A stretch of 64,000 nt of DNA. Source: Ornithinimicrobium pekingense DSM 21552 (GTDB taxonomy: Bacteria; Actinomycetota; Actinomycetes; Actinomycetales; Dermatophilaceae). Every line of letters begins with the position of its first letter. Position 1 is the stretch's first letter. Below the pieces are notes generated by a model. That model did no database searches, was not told the DNA's origin, and saw only the letters and a list, made by a program, of their open reading frames with translations. Where the stretch lies: the NCBI RefSeq assembly GCF_000421185.1, contig NZ_ATWJ01000008.1:186001-250000 (forward strand), given 5' to 3'. Positions 38,801 through 46,884 of the stretch are shown here, piece after piece. The position numbers and the translations under genes were made by a program.

Positions 38801-40663
38801 GGGAAGGAGCTGGGACGCATCGACCACGCCTTCCCGGTCGACCTCGACGCCGCGGGCGAGCGGGTCCTGCTGCGCGACCGGGACGTCGAGGACTCCAACG
38901 TCCGCTCCGCGAACACCTGGCGGGTGGTGCGGGTCGACGACCTCAGCACCCTGGCCACCTTCGCGGGGCACGAGGGACGACCGACCTACGCGGCGTTCTC
39001 CGCCGACGGCACCAGCGTCCTGAGCACCGGGCTGGACAACGTCCTCCTCGAGTGGGACGCCTCGAGCGGCACGCTGCTGCGCAGGGTGGTCGGCGCGGGG
39101 TCGGGGCACCCCGACCCTGCCGGGACGTCCCGCACGGTCATCCCGCGCCCGCTCACCGGTGGCGCCGTCGTCGTCGACACCTCTCCCCGTGGGGAGGGGT
39201 GGGCCGTGCCCCCCTGCGACGGCCTGGGCGCCCCCGACCAGCTCCGGGTCGTCGACGGGTCGGTCGTCGCGGGGCGTGGTTGCGACGGCCGGCCGGGGAC
39301 CCTCGAGGTCTTCGACCCCCTCACCGGTGGCGTGCGGCAGATGCCCGGCGCGGTCCGGAACGAGGCGTTCGGGGTCTCGGCCGACGGTGAGAGGGTCGTG
39401 TCCCAGGGCGGGGACGAGCCCGGTCCGTTGCAGGTGCGGCAGCTCGGGTCGGAGGAGGTGGTGCTCACGCTCGAGGCGTCCTCCTCCGCGAGCGCGGTCA
39501 GGTGGTCCCCCGACGACCGCTGGGTGGCCGCGCTCGACGGAGCCACAGGTCGGGTGGGGGTGTGGGACGCCACGACCGGCGACCAGGCCTGGTCGGCCGT
39601 CCTCGGCGGGGACCAGGGCTTCAGCGCGGCCTGGGACCTGCTGTTCTCCACCGACTCCGCCCGCCTGCTGGTGTCGACGGACGACGCCCGGCTGATCGCC
39701 GTCGGCACGGAGACGGGCGAGGAGCTGGGGGCTGCCGCCCTGCCCTCGGGCGGCAACCACATCTCGCCGGGCCTGGTCGGCCACCGGGGCGACGGCGCGG
39801 TCGCGGTCGTGAGCCCCCTGCGCAACAACGCCACCAGCACCTCGCTGCTGCTGCTGGACCCGACGACCCTGGAGACCAGGCAGACCTTCTCCAGCGTCGT
39901 GGACGGATCGGTGCGCTCGGCCGCGGTGTCCCCCGACGGGACACGCGTCGCAATGGCCACGAGCGAGGGGTTCGTCGGCGTCTGGGACCTCGCCACCGGT
40001 GCCGCCGTGGACCGTGCCGACCTGGGGCTGGGCAGCCTGGAGGGGGTGCAGTGGACCGCCGACGGGGACCTGCTCGTGCTGAGCGCGGAGGGTGCCATCG
40101 TCCGGGTCACCTCGGACCCTGCACAGCTGACCTCGCTCGTGCGCGGCACGCTCACCCGGGGCCTCACGCTCAGCGAGTGCGCGGCCCACGCCATCGACCC
40201 CTGCCCCGACCTGGGCACGCTGAGGGGTGCGGCACCGACCGTGCCGGACGAGCTGCGCGGCAGCTACACCCTCACCTGGACCGTCGAGGAGCTGCGCGAG
40301 GCGGGGGCGGCCGCCGTCGCCGACGCCTACGGCGCAGGTCCCGGCCCGGAGGCGCAGCAGACGCTCGACGACTTCGCGGCCGCCATGGCCGGTACCTACC
40401 GTCTGACCTTCTCCGAGCACGGCTACTCCGTCACCTCGCCCAGCGGGCAGGAGTGGTGCACCGGTGCCGTCACCCGACGCGCGAACGACCCCGACCGGTT
40501 GCTTCTCGGGGCCGACCGCGGGGCGGGGTGCGTCGACTTCCACTACGCCGAGACGGGCTGGCGCCTCGAGGGGGACGAGCTCGTCCTCCCGCCCGAGACG
40601 TTCCGCGGCAGCCAGCTCGACGCACTGCTGTGGACCGGCCGCCCGCTGGAGCGGGCCGGCTGA
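35828..40663 (+). CDS. BTAD/SARP-type winged-helix, nSTAND NTPase, transmembrane, WD40-like propeller regulator (paralogue 1)
   Basis: A 1611-residue multidomain protein. The order is: OmpR-like winged helix (residues 1-90, with SWHKVVQGCVARLRRRLG as recognition region); BTAD helical domain (95-245, ending LTEELGLDPGAELAGLEHAVL); nSTAND-type NTPase with Walker A GPSGSGKS at 294-301 and Walker B LVVDQCEEIF at 345-354; helical region with EIAHEALARAWPRLQAWL; one transmembrane helix at about 660-684 after a basic stretch (RRQRRLNHRLR); a helical stalk; WD40-like repeats (about 760-1440, for example VGVWDLATGAAV); and a C-terminal calycin-like beta domain (about 1480-1611, with GTYRLTFSEHGYSV). 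Cys pairs 881/918, 1130/1152, 1451/1459 and 1544/1568 lie only after the membrane helix, as expected for disulfides outside the cell. Likely a membrane-bound transcription regulator sensing an outside signal (inference). A tandem paralogue follows after 26 bp. Confidence 0.85.
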   Translation: MTGITVLGPVAVGDDGALSPRDRVVLSVLVARRGREVPAEVLAEALWGEDLPASWHKVVQGCVARLRRRLGHEAIVTGGGGYRLAVPAEDVDAARFERLVDRARELLVLGHADQAAFTADQALALWRGMPLADLADWAPGRGEAERLGELRLRAEELRLDALLAAGRHSEVLPEAGLRVREEPLREHRWALLARAQYQDGRQAEALATLRRARETLTEELGLDPGAELAGLEHAVLTQDPALAVAVPGMPASACPWPGLAAYDVDDADAFFGREAELAQCLERLDRSGFLAVVGPSGSGKSSLVRAGLAARLRRDGRRVRVITPDPRPLDALAAATSDPHRGLVLVVDQCEEIFGVSVPPAVRQAFLTSVAEHAWSGTTDVVLTLRADRMGELAAFPDMARLVEEGLYLLKGIGPDGLRAAIERPARRAGLLLEEGLVDLLVRDVEGEPGSLPLLAHALRQTWERREGSTLTVGGYRASGGIRGAVARSAEQVYERASQEQRHALRELMLRMVQPGPGGDPVRTSVPRAVLTDERHVAVVEQLVRARLVTAAEDRLEIAHEALARAWPRLQAWLADDVQGERIRHHLAAAASAWDGMGRPESELYRGARLAAAREWRDAGTHSLSQVEQDFLATSEAAHRSRLARAEDEARRQRRLNHRLRLLAVGAVVLALVAATFGAVARAQWRDARTANELAVVEAARARSHELAAAALADLPADPARAKSLAVLAGEVTDPGPQTAGALHAAHAADPVVARVSLHRRTAWTRLWTALRPDGERVAMAGESAVEPSLALEVRDAVSGELVWEWLPQRRPGHESAYVAGAAYSPDGSVLATGVVWHPTFEERLAPSHEDAPPPPDGLLGIHLRDARTHEPLGVIDVGPCGGWPLGVTADRVLVRALVPSTDPASVPVTDHEVLAGCRWWEGGWANYVVDRQTGDRTLLAVTDPSLLQWSVGAALSGDGSVAAAWHQSSSDSTLGDREGHESTVLVDTTSGKELGRIDHAFPVDLDAAGERVLLRDRDVEDSNVRSANTWRVVRVDDLSTLATFAGHEGRPTYAAFSADGTSVLSTGLDNVLLEWDASSGTLLRRVVGAGSGHPDPAGTSRTVIPRPLTGGAVVVDTSPRGEGWAVPPCDGLGAPDQLRVVDGSVVAGRGCDGRPGTLEVFDPLTGGVRQMPGAVRNEAFGVSADGERVVSQGGDEPGPLQVRQLGSEEVVLTLEASSSASAVRWSPDDRWVAALDGATGRVGVWDATTGDQAWSAVLGGDQGFSAAWDLLFSTDSARLLVSTDDARLIAVGTETGEELGAAALPSGGNHISPGLVGHRGDGAVAVVSPLRNNATSTSLLLLDPTTLETRQTFSSVVDGSVRSAAVSPDGTRVAMATSEGFVGVWDLATGAAVDRADLGLGSLEGVQWTADGDLLVLSAEGAIVRVTSDPAQLTSLVRGTLTRGLTLSECAAHAIDPCPDLGTLRGAAPTVPDELRGSYTLTWTVEELREAGAAAVADAYGAGPGPEAQQTLDDFAAAMAGTYRLTFSEHGYSVTSPSGQEWCTGAVTRRANDPDRLLLGADRGAGCVDFHYAETGWRLEGDELVLPPETFRGSQLDALLWTGRPLERAG

Positions 40664-40689
40664 CCGCCTCACCAGGGGACGGAGCTCCC

Positions 40690-43600
40690 GTGACCGGCAT
40701 CACCGTGCTGGGACCCGTGGGGGTCGGTGACCAGGGGTCGCCGCTCCCGCCGCGGGACCGGGTCGTGCTCTCGGTGCTGGTCGCCCGACGGGGGCACGAG
40801 GTGCCGGCGGACACGATCGCCGAGGCCCTCTGGGGTGAGCACCTGCCGCCGTCCTGGCACAAGGTCGTCCAGGGCTGCATCGCGCGGCTGCGGCGCCGCC
40901 TCGGGCACGACGCCATCGTCACCGACCGTGGTGGCTACCGCCTCAGCGTCCCGCCCGAGTCGGTCGACGCAGGCCGCTTCGAGCGCCTGGTGCACCACGC
41001 CGGGGACCTGCTCGCGCTGCACCAGCCCGACCAGGCGGCGTTCACCACCGACGAGGCCCTGGCCCTGTGGCGGGGTATGCCGCTCGCCGACCTCGTGGAC
41101 TGGCCCCCCGGGCGCGGCGAGGCCGAGCGCCTCGGGGAGCTGCGCCTGCACGTCGAGGAGCTGCGCCTCGAGGCCCTCCTCGCCTCGGGGCGGGTGGCGG
41201 AGGCCCTGCCGGAGGCCCGCGCCCGGGTGCAGGAGGAGCCGCTGCGCGAGCACCGCTGGGCCCTGCTGACGCGCGCGCTCTACCAGGACGGTCGCCAGGC
41301 CGAGGCCCTCACCACGATCCGGCAGGCGCGCGACACCCTGGCCGATGAGCTGGGGCTCGACCCGGGCCCCGAGCTGGCGGCTCTGGAGCACGCGGTGCTG
41401 CGGCAGGACCCCGACCTCGCCGTCCCGGTCGCGGAGACGGTGGCGGCCGGGTGCCCGTGGCCCGGCCTGGCGTCCTACGACGTGCAGGACGCGGACTCTT
41501 TCTTCGGCCGTGACGCCGAGGTCGCCGAGTGCCTCGAGCGGCTGGACCGGACCGGTCTGCTGGCCGTCGTGGGCCCCTCCGGCTCGGGCAAGTCCTCCCT
41601 CGTCCGGGCCGGGCTGGCGGCGCGCCTGCGCCACCTGGGTCGGCAGGTCGTCGTCCTCACGCCGGGGCCGCGGTCCCTGGACGCGCTGGTCCCGCCGGCC
41701 GGCACCTCCGCCACGGTGCTGGTGATCGACCAAGGCGAGGAGATCTTCGCCCCGACGGTGCCGCTCACGGTGCGGTCGACCTTCCTGCACCAGGTGACGG
41801 AGCAGGCTGCACGCGGCCCCGTGGTGCTGACCCTGCGCGCCGACCGGCTCGGCGAGCTGGCCGTATACCCGCGGGTCGCCCGGCTCGTCGAGGACGGTCT
41901 CTACCTGCTGACGCCTCTGGACACCCGGGGCGTCTGCGAGGCCATCGAGCGCCCGGCACGTCGTGCGGGGCTGCTGCTCGAGCAGGGGCTGGTGGACCTG
42001 CTGGTGCGTGAGGTCGAGGGAGAACCGGGCTCGCTGCCCCTGCTCACCCACGCCCTGCGCGAGACGTGGGCGCGACGGGTCGGCTCGACGCTGACGGTCG
42101 AGGGCTACCGGGCCTCCGGCGGCATCCGCGGAGCGGTGGCACAGTCAGCCGAGCGGATCTACCAGGCCGCCACCGAGGAGCAGCGGCGGGCCCTGCGCGA
42201 GCTCCTGCTGCGCCTGGTGCAGCCCGGGCCCGCGGGCGAGCCGGTGCGCACCAGCGTCAGCCGCTCCGTCGTCGACGACGAGCACGCACCGGTCGTCGAG
42301 CAGCTGGTGCGGGCGCGTCTGGTCACGGCGCACACCGACCGCCTGGAGATCACGCACGAGGCCCTCGTCCGGGCGTGGCCCCGGCTGCAGGCGTGGCTGG
42401 CCGAGGACGTGGAGGGCGAGCGGCTGCGCCACCACCTCGCGGCGGCGGCGCAGGCGTGGGACGCCATGGACCGGCCGGCGAGCGAGCTCTACCGCGGTGC
42501 CCGGCTCGCCGCCGCCCGCGAGTGGCGGGACACCGGCCTGCACCGGCTGACGACCCTCGAGCGCGCGTTCCTCGACGCGGGCGACGCGGCGGAGCGGTCC
42601 GAGCTCACCCGCGCCCAGCACGAGGCGCGTCGGCAGCGACGGCTCAACCGGCGGCTGCGGCTGCTGGCCGTCGGGGCCGTCGTCCTCGCCCTCGTGGCCG
42701 TGACCTTCGGCACGCTCGCACGCCTGCAGTGGCAGGAGGCCGGCGACGCGCGTGCGGCCGCCCAGGTCGAGGCGGACGCGGCCCGGGCGCAGGAGACGCT
42801 GGCCCGCTCGCAGGAGCTGGCCGCCGCCTCGGTCGCCGCGGTCGGGCAGGACCCGGCCCTCGCCAGGACCCTGGCCGTCCTCAGCGCGGCCGAGGGTCGC
42901 CCCACACCGCAGAGCACGGACGCCCTGCACCGCGCGCTGTTCGCCGACCACGTCGTGGCACGGACGGGCACGGACCGGGCGCCCGGGCGGCTGTGGGCCG
43001 TCCTGCACCCGGAGGGGGACCGCGTCGCGATGACGGCAGAGCACGCCTACCAGCCCGCGGACGGCATCGAGGTCCGGGACCCGCGGACCGGTGCGCTGGT
43101 GTGGGAGTGGGTCCCCCCGGAGGAGCCGGAGTACGGCTCGGTGGTCGTGGCGGGGGCGGAGTACTCACCCGACGGGACGGTGCTCACCGGAGGCGTGCTC
43201 CGAGACCCCGCCGGCCAGGTCCGTCCGGACCCCGTCCCCGACCAGCCCCCACCCCCGCCGGAGGGTGTGGTCGGCGTGCACGTCTGGGACGCCACGACGC
43301 ACGAGCTCCTGCAGGTCGTGGACGTCGGTCCCTGCGGAGGGTGGCCGGTCGCGGTGGCGGGCGACGCGCTCCTCGTCCGGACGCTGGCCGCCCGACCGAG
43401 CGACGGTCTCGACGCTGCCGGGCGCGAGCGCTTCCTGCGAGCGTGCCCGTGGCAGGAGGGCGCGATCGCCACCCTCCTGGTCGACCGGAGCACCGGGCGG
43501 TCCCGGCAGGTGAGCATCACCGAGGACCTCAACATCACCCTCACCGTCGGCCACGCACTCAGCGACGACGGCTCCCTCGCCGTCGTGCCGGACCTGCAGA

Positions 43601-45591
43601 CCTGGGACGCCGTGCTGCTGGACGTCCCGACCGGCCGGGAGGTGGGGCGGACCGACAACGCCGTCGCCCTCGACCTCGACTCCACCGGTGAGCATCTCCT
43701 GACCATCGACGTCATCCCGTTCGGCAACGACCTGTGGCGCATCGTCTCCGTGCCCGGGCTGGAGACGGAGGTGACCTACACGGGCCGCAGCTCCTGGAGC
43801 AGCTACGGGCGCTTTTCCTCCGACGACGCCACGGTCTGGACGACGGGGACGGAGAACGCGCTGGTGCAGTGGGACGCCGGCACCGGGATCCACCTGCGCA
43901 CGTTGCCGGCCGTGGGCAGCGGCGCTCCCAGCGTCGCCGGGACGCGCGTCCTGGTGCCGCGCCCCGAGACCGCCGGTGCCGTCCTCCTGGAGACCCGCCC
44001 CCACGGCGACCTGTGGTCGGTCCCGTCCTGCGGCGGCGCGGCCGGGACGGACCGCCTGCGGGTCACCGACACCCTCGTCGTCGTCGGACGAGACTGCGAC
44101 CCGGCGCCCGGCGGCCGGGTGGAGACGCTGACGACCGCCGGCGAGGCCGTCGCCAGCCACGACCTCCTCAGCTGGGAGGCCTTCGAGGTCTCCCCGGACG
44201 GCCGTCGGGTGGTCGGTCGGGAGGGCGCCCTCGACCCCGGCACCGGAGCACCGCACGTCGGCGCGCTGACGGTGCGGGACCTGCGCACGGGTGCGGAGGT
44301 CGTCGAGCTCGAGGGCCTCTGCGACCACGCCCTGATCACCTCGCTCGCCAGCGTCGAGGGCGGCGACCCGGCTGCCGAGGGGTGCCGTCGCTTCCCCGAC
44401 GCGCCCTTCCGGTTCATGACCGGGTCGGTCGCGTGGTCCCCGGACGGGCGATGGATCGCGGCGGCCAGCGAGGGCCTCGGGGTCTGGGACGCACGGACCG
44501 GGGAGCTGGTCACCACGCTCGGCGGCACGGGCTCCGCCGCCAACCAGCGGTGGGGCCTGCCGTGGGACCTCTCCTTCACCGACGACTCCCGGCGCCTGCT
44601 GATGACGACCCTCGGCCGGTACGTCGTGCCGGTGGACACGACGACCTGGGAACCGGGCCCGCCCGCACGGCTGCAGGTGCAGAGCGCCCACTCGGCGGGC
44701 CTGGTCGGGACCGCCGCCGACGGCGCGCTGGTCGTCGTCACGCCGCTGCACCAGATCGCCGGCAGCACCACCGTCCTGCTGCTCGACCCCGACGACCTCG
44801 AGGTGCGGCAACGGTGGGACGCCTCCACCGACGCGTCGGTGCAGTCGGCGGCGCTCTCTCCCGACGGCACCCGCCTGGCGCTGGCCCGCAGCGACGGTCT
44901 CGTCACCGTGTGGGACCTGGCCAAGCAGTCGCGGGTCGACCAGGCCGGCCCCGGGCTGGGACGCCTGGACGGCGTGCGGTGGCTCAGCGACCGCCACCTC
45001 GTCGTGCTCAGCGCGAGCGGCCACGTCACCACGGTGACCACCGACGCCGACGAGCTCCTCGGGCTGGCGCGGGAGTCCCTGTGGCGCGGCCTGACCCAGG
45101 CCGAGTGCACCTCGCACGCGCTGCCGGCGTGCCCGACGCTCGCGGACCTGCGCGGCGACGGGCCGGTCGTGTCCCCCGGCCTGCAGGGCAGCTACGAGGT
45201 GACGTGGGGTGCGGACGAGCTGAGGACCACCCTCCTGCGGTGGGCGCGCGAGTCGCTCGGGGACCTCGACCCCGACTCCGGAGCCTTCCTGGCGGAACAG
45301 GCAGAGCTCGCGGAGGGCACCCTCCGGCTGCAGCTGCGCGGGTCGGACTACACCGTCAGCCGCGGGGACGGCGAGGAGGTGTGGTGCACGGGGTCGGTCA
45401 GCCCCAGCCCGAGCGACCCTGACCGGCTGGTGCTGTGGGCCGACGCCGGCGAGCGGTGCACCGACGTGAAGTACGCCGAGCTCGGCTGGCGGGTCGACGG
45501 CGACCGTCTCGTCCTGCCGCGGGGGGAGTTCCGCGGGGACGACGTCGACCGGGTGCTGTGGACCAGCAAGCCCCTGGAACGGACGGGCTGA
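40690..45591 (+). CDS. BTAD/SARP-type winged-helix, nSTAND NTPase, transmembrane, WD40-like propeller regulator (paralogue 2)
   Basis: A 1633-residue paralogue of the preceding protein with the same architecture from end to end. It shares long identical blocks such as MTGITVLGPV, RDRVVLSVLVARRG and GPSGSGKSSLVRAGLAARLR. Walker B is VIDQGEEIF. The transmembrane helix (LLAVGAVVLALVAVTFGTLA) lies at about 658-680. Cys pairs 882/919, 1114/1136, 1473/1481 and 1566/1590 match paralogue 1; an extra pair, 1211/1232, is unique to this copy and sits in an insertion of the propeller. The N-terminal halves are far more alike than the sensor halves, which suggests a shared DNA target or signalling mode but different ligands (inference). 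It starts with GTG 40690, 26 bp after the first stop, and has no promoter of its own visible, so the two form an operon. Confidence 0.85.
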   Translation: MTGITVLGPVGVGDQGSPLPPRDRVVLSVLVARRGHEVPADTIAEALWGEHLPPSWHKVVQGCIARLRRRLGHDAIVTDRGGYRLSVPPESVDAGRFERLVHHAGDLLALHQPDQAAFTTDEALALWRGMPLADLVDWPPGRGEAERLGELRLHVEELRLEALLASGRVAEALPEARARVQEEPLREHRWALLTRALYQDGRQAEALTTIRQARDTLADELGLDPGPELAALEHAVLRQDPDLAVPVAETVAAGCPWPGLASYDVQDADSFFGRDAEVAECLERLDRTGLLAVVGPSGSGKSSLVRAGLAARLRHLGRQVVVLTPGPRSLDALVPPAGTSATVLVIDQGEEIFAPTVPLTVRSTFLHQVTEQAARGPVVLTLRADRLGELAVYPRVARLVEDGLYLLTPLDTRGVCEAIERPARRAGLLLEQGLVDLLVREVEGEPGSLPLLTHALRETWARRVGSTLTVEGYRASGGIRGAVAQSAERIYQAATEEQRRALRELLLRLVQPGPAGEPVRTSVSRSVVDDEHAPVVEQLVRARLVTAHTDRLEITHEALVRAWPRLQAWLAEDVEGERLRHHLAAAAQAWDAMDRPASELYRGARLAAAREWRDTGLHRLTTLERAFLDAGDAAERSELTRAQHEARRQRRLNRRLRLLAVGAVVLALVAVTFGTLARLQWQEAGDARAAAQVEADAARAQETLARSQELAAASVAAVGQDPALARTLAVLSAAEGRPTPQSTDALHRALFADHVVARTGTDRAPGRLWAVLHPEGDRVAMTAEHAYQPADGIEVRDPRTGALVWEWVPPEEPEYGSVVVAGAEYSPDGTVLTGGVLRDPAGQVRPDPVPDQPPPPPEGVVGVHVWDATTHELLQVVDVGPCGGWPVAVAGDALLVRTLAARPSDGLDAAGRERFLRACPWQEGAIATLLVDRSTGRSRQVSITEDLNITLTVGHALSDDGSLAVVPDLQTWDAVLLDVPTGREVGRTDNAVALDLDSTGEHLLTIDVIPFGNDLWRIVSVPGLETEVTYTGRSSWSSYGRFSSDDATVWTTGTENALVQWDAGTGIHLRTLPAVGSGAPSVAGTRVLVPRPETAGAVLLETRPHGDLWSVPSCGGAAGTDRLRVTDTLVVVGRDCDPAPGGRVETLTTAGEAVASHDLLSWEAFEVSPDGRRVVGREGALDPGTGAPHVGALTVRDLRTGAEVVELEGLCDHALITSLASVEGGDPAAEGCRRFPDAPFRFMTGSVAWSPDGRWIAAASEGLGVWDARTGELVTTLGGTGSAANQRWGLPWDLSFTDDSRRLLMTTLGRYVVPVDTTTWEPGPPARLQVQSAHSAGLVGTAADGALVVVTPLHQIAGSTTVLLLDPDDLEVRQRWDASTDASVQSAALSPDGTRLALARSDGLVTVWDLAKQSRVDQAGPGLGRLDGVRWLSDRHLVVLSASGHVTTVTTDADELLGLARESLWRGLTQAECTSHALPACPTLADLRGDGPVVSPGLQGSYEVTWGADELRTTLLRWARESLGDLDPDSGAFLAEQAELAEGTLRLQLRGSDYTVSRGDGEEVWCTGSVSPSPSDPDRLVLWADAGERCTDVKYAELGWRVDGDRLVLPRGEFRGDDVDRVLWTSKPLERTG

Positions 45592-45624
45592 CCTGCAGTG
45601 CCCGGACGGGCCGGCACCACCCGG

Positions 45625-46884
45625 TCAGGACCGTGGGCCGTCGTCCTGCAGGGTCAACGGCTCCGGAGCGCGCAGCCACGGCAGCACGCCCACGACGCAG
45701 ACGAGCCCGGTGACGAGGAAGGCGGCCCGAAAGCCGAGGGCGTCGGCGACGACGCCGATGAGGATCGGCCCCACGATCGCCCCGCCGTCCTGGGCCATCT
45801 GGAATCCGGACAGCACCGGCCCGCCGTTGCGCTCATGGCCCACCACGTCGGCCACCGCGGCCTGCTGGGCGGGGTTGACCAGCCCGGCACCGATGCCGGA
45901 GACCACCGACAGGCCGAGCAGGACGACCAGCCCCGCCGTGGTGGGCAGCACCGTGGCCATCCCGAGCAGCCCCATGGACACCCCCATGACCAGCAGCCCG
46001 GTGATGACCAGCGGCCTGCGTCCCACCCGGTCGGCCATCCGGCCGGAGAACTGCAGGGTGGCGGCCGTCCCGACCGCCCCCACCGCCAGGACGGCGCCGG
46101 CGACCCAGGGCCGGTCGAGGACCGCGATCGCCAGCAGCGGCAGCACGGCCATGCGCACGCCGAAGTTGGTCCATCCGTTGGCCGCGCCGGAGACGAGGAC
46201 GGCGCGGTAGACCGGCGAGCCCCAGGCCTCCTTGACCCGCATCGTCGGGTGCGTCGCCCGGTCCGGGGCGGGGCGCAGCCGGGCCCCGCCCAGCCCCACC
46301 GCGACCACCGCGGCGGCGAGAAGCAGCGCGACGCCATACACGACGAAGGGGGCGCGCAGCCCCCAGCCGGCGAGGAGGCCACCGATCAGCGGCCCGACCA
46401 TCCCGCCGACGAGGAAGGCCGAGCCGTAGGCCGAGGAGACCCGGCCGCGGGCGCGCGGCGGGGCCAGCCGCACCAGCAGCGCCATCGCCGAGATGGTGAA
46501 CATCGTCGAGCCGACGCCACCCAGGCCCCGGAAGAGCAGGAGCTGGCCGTAGGACTGGGCGAAGGCCGTCGCGAACGAGGAGACCGACACGACGAGCAGG
46601 CCGGTCAGGTAGACCGGTCGCTCACCGAGCCGGCCCACGAGGAACCCGCCGGCGGGGGCGAAGACCAGCCGGAAGAAGGCGAAGGCCGAGACGATGACGG
46701 AGGCCGCCGCCACCCCGACGTCGAAGGACCGGGCGTAGGCCGGCAGCACCGGGGAGACGATGCCGAAGCCGACGGCGATGACGAACGCGGCACCGACGAG
46801 GATCCAGATCTCGCGGGGTATGGGGTCGCGCGGGGCGGGCGTCGCCGCTCCCGCTCCCCCGCCGCGCTCAGCGGGCCTGCGCAC
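45625..46884 (-). CDS. MFS transporter
   Basis: A 419-residue, 12-helix major facilitator. Motif A-like GGFLVGRLGERPVYLTG follows helix 2, and GRMADRVGRRPLVITG marks the second half. It resembles multidrug or sugar efflux permeases; the substrate is unknown. The start is tentatively GTG 46882-46884, which overlaps the end of the ATPase gene by 17 nt; no ATG lies closer to the first helix. It converges on the second BTAD gene with a 33-nt gap. Coupling to the ATPase gene suggests a joint function. Confidence 0.82.
   Translation of the reverse strand: MRRPAERGGGAGAATPAPRDPIPREIWILVGAAFVIAVGFGIVSPVLPAYARSFDVGVAAASVIVSAFAFFRLVFAPAGGFLVGRLGERPVYLTGLLVVSVSSFATAFAQSYGQLLLFRGLGGVGSTMFTISAMALLVRLAPPRARGRVSSAYGSAFLVGGMVGPLIGGLLAGWGLRAPFVVYGVALLLAAAVVAVGLGGARLRPAPDRATHPTMRVKEAWGSPVYRAVLVSGAANGWTNFGVRMAVLPLLAIAVLDRPWVAGAVLAVGAVGTAATLQFSGRMADRVGRRPLVITGLLVMGVSMGLLGMATVLPTTAGLVVLLGLSVVSGIGAGLVNPAQQAAVADVVGHERNGGPVLSGFQMAQDGGAIVGPILIGVVADALGFRAAFLVTGLVCVVGVLPWLRAPEPLTLQDDGPRS

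Noticed and set aside
37748-40672. Long antisense open frames opposite the BTAD-nSTAND genes (also 35669-37744 and 43165-45117)
   Set aside because: They mirror the codon bias of the sense gene, give low-complexity His/Gly/Arg peptides and show no motif. No support for antisense proteins.
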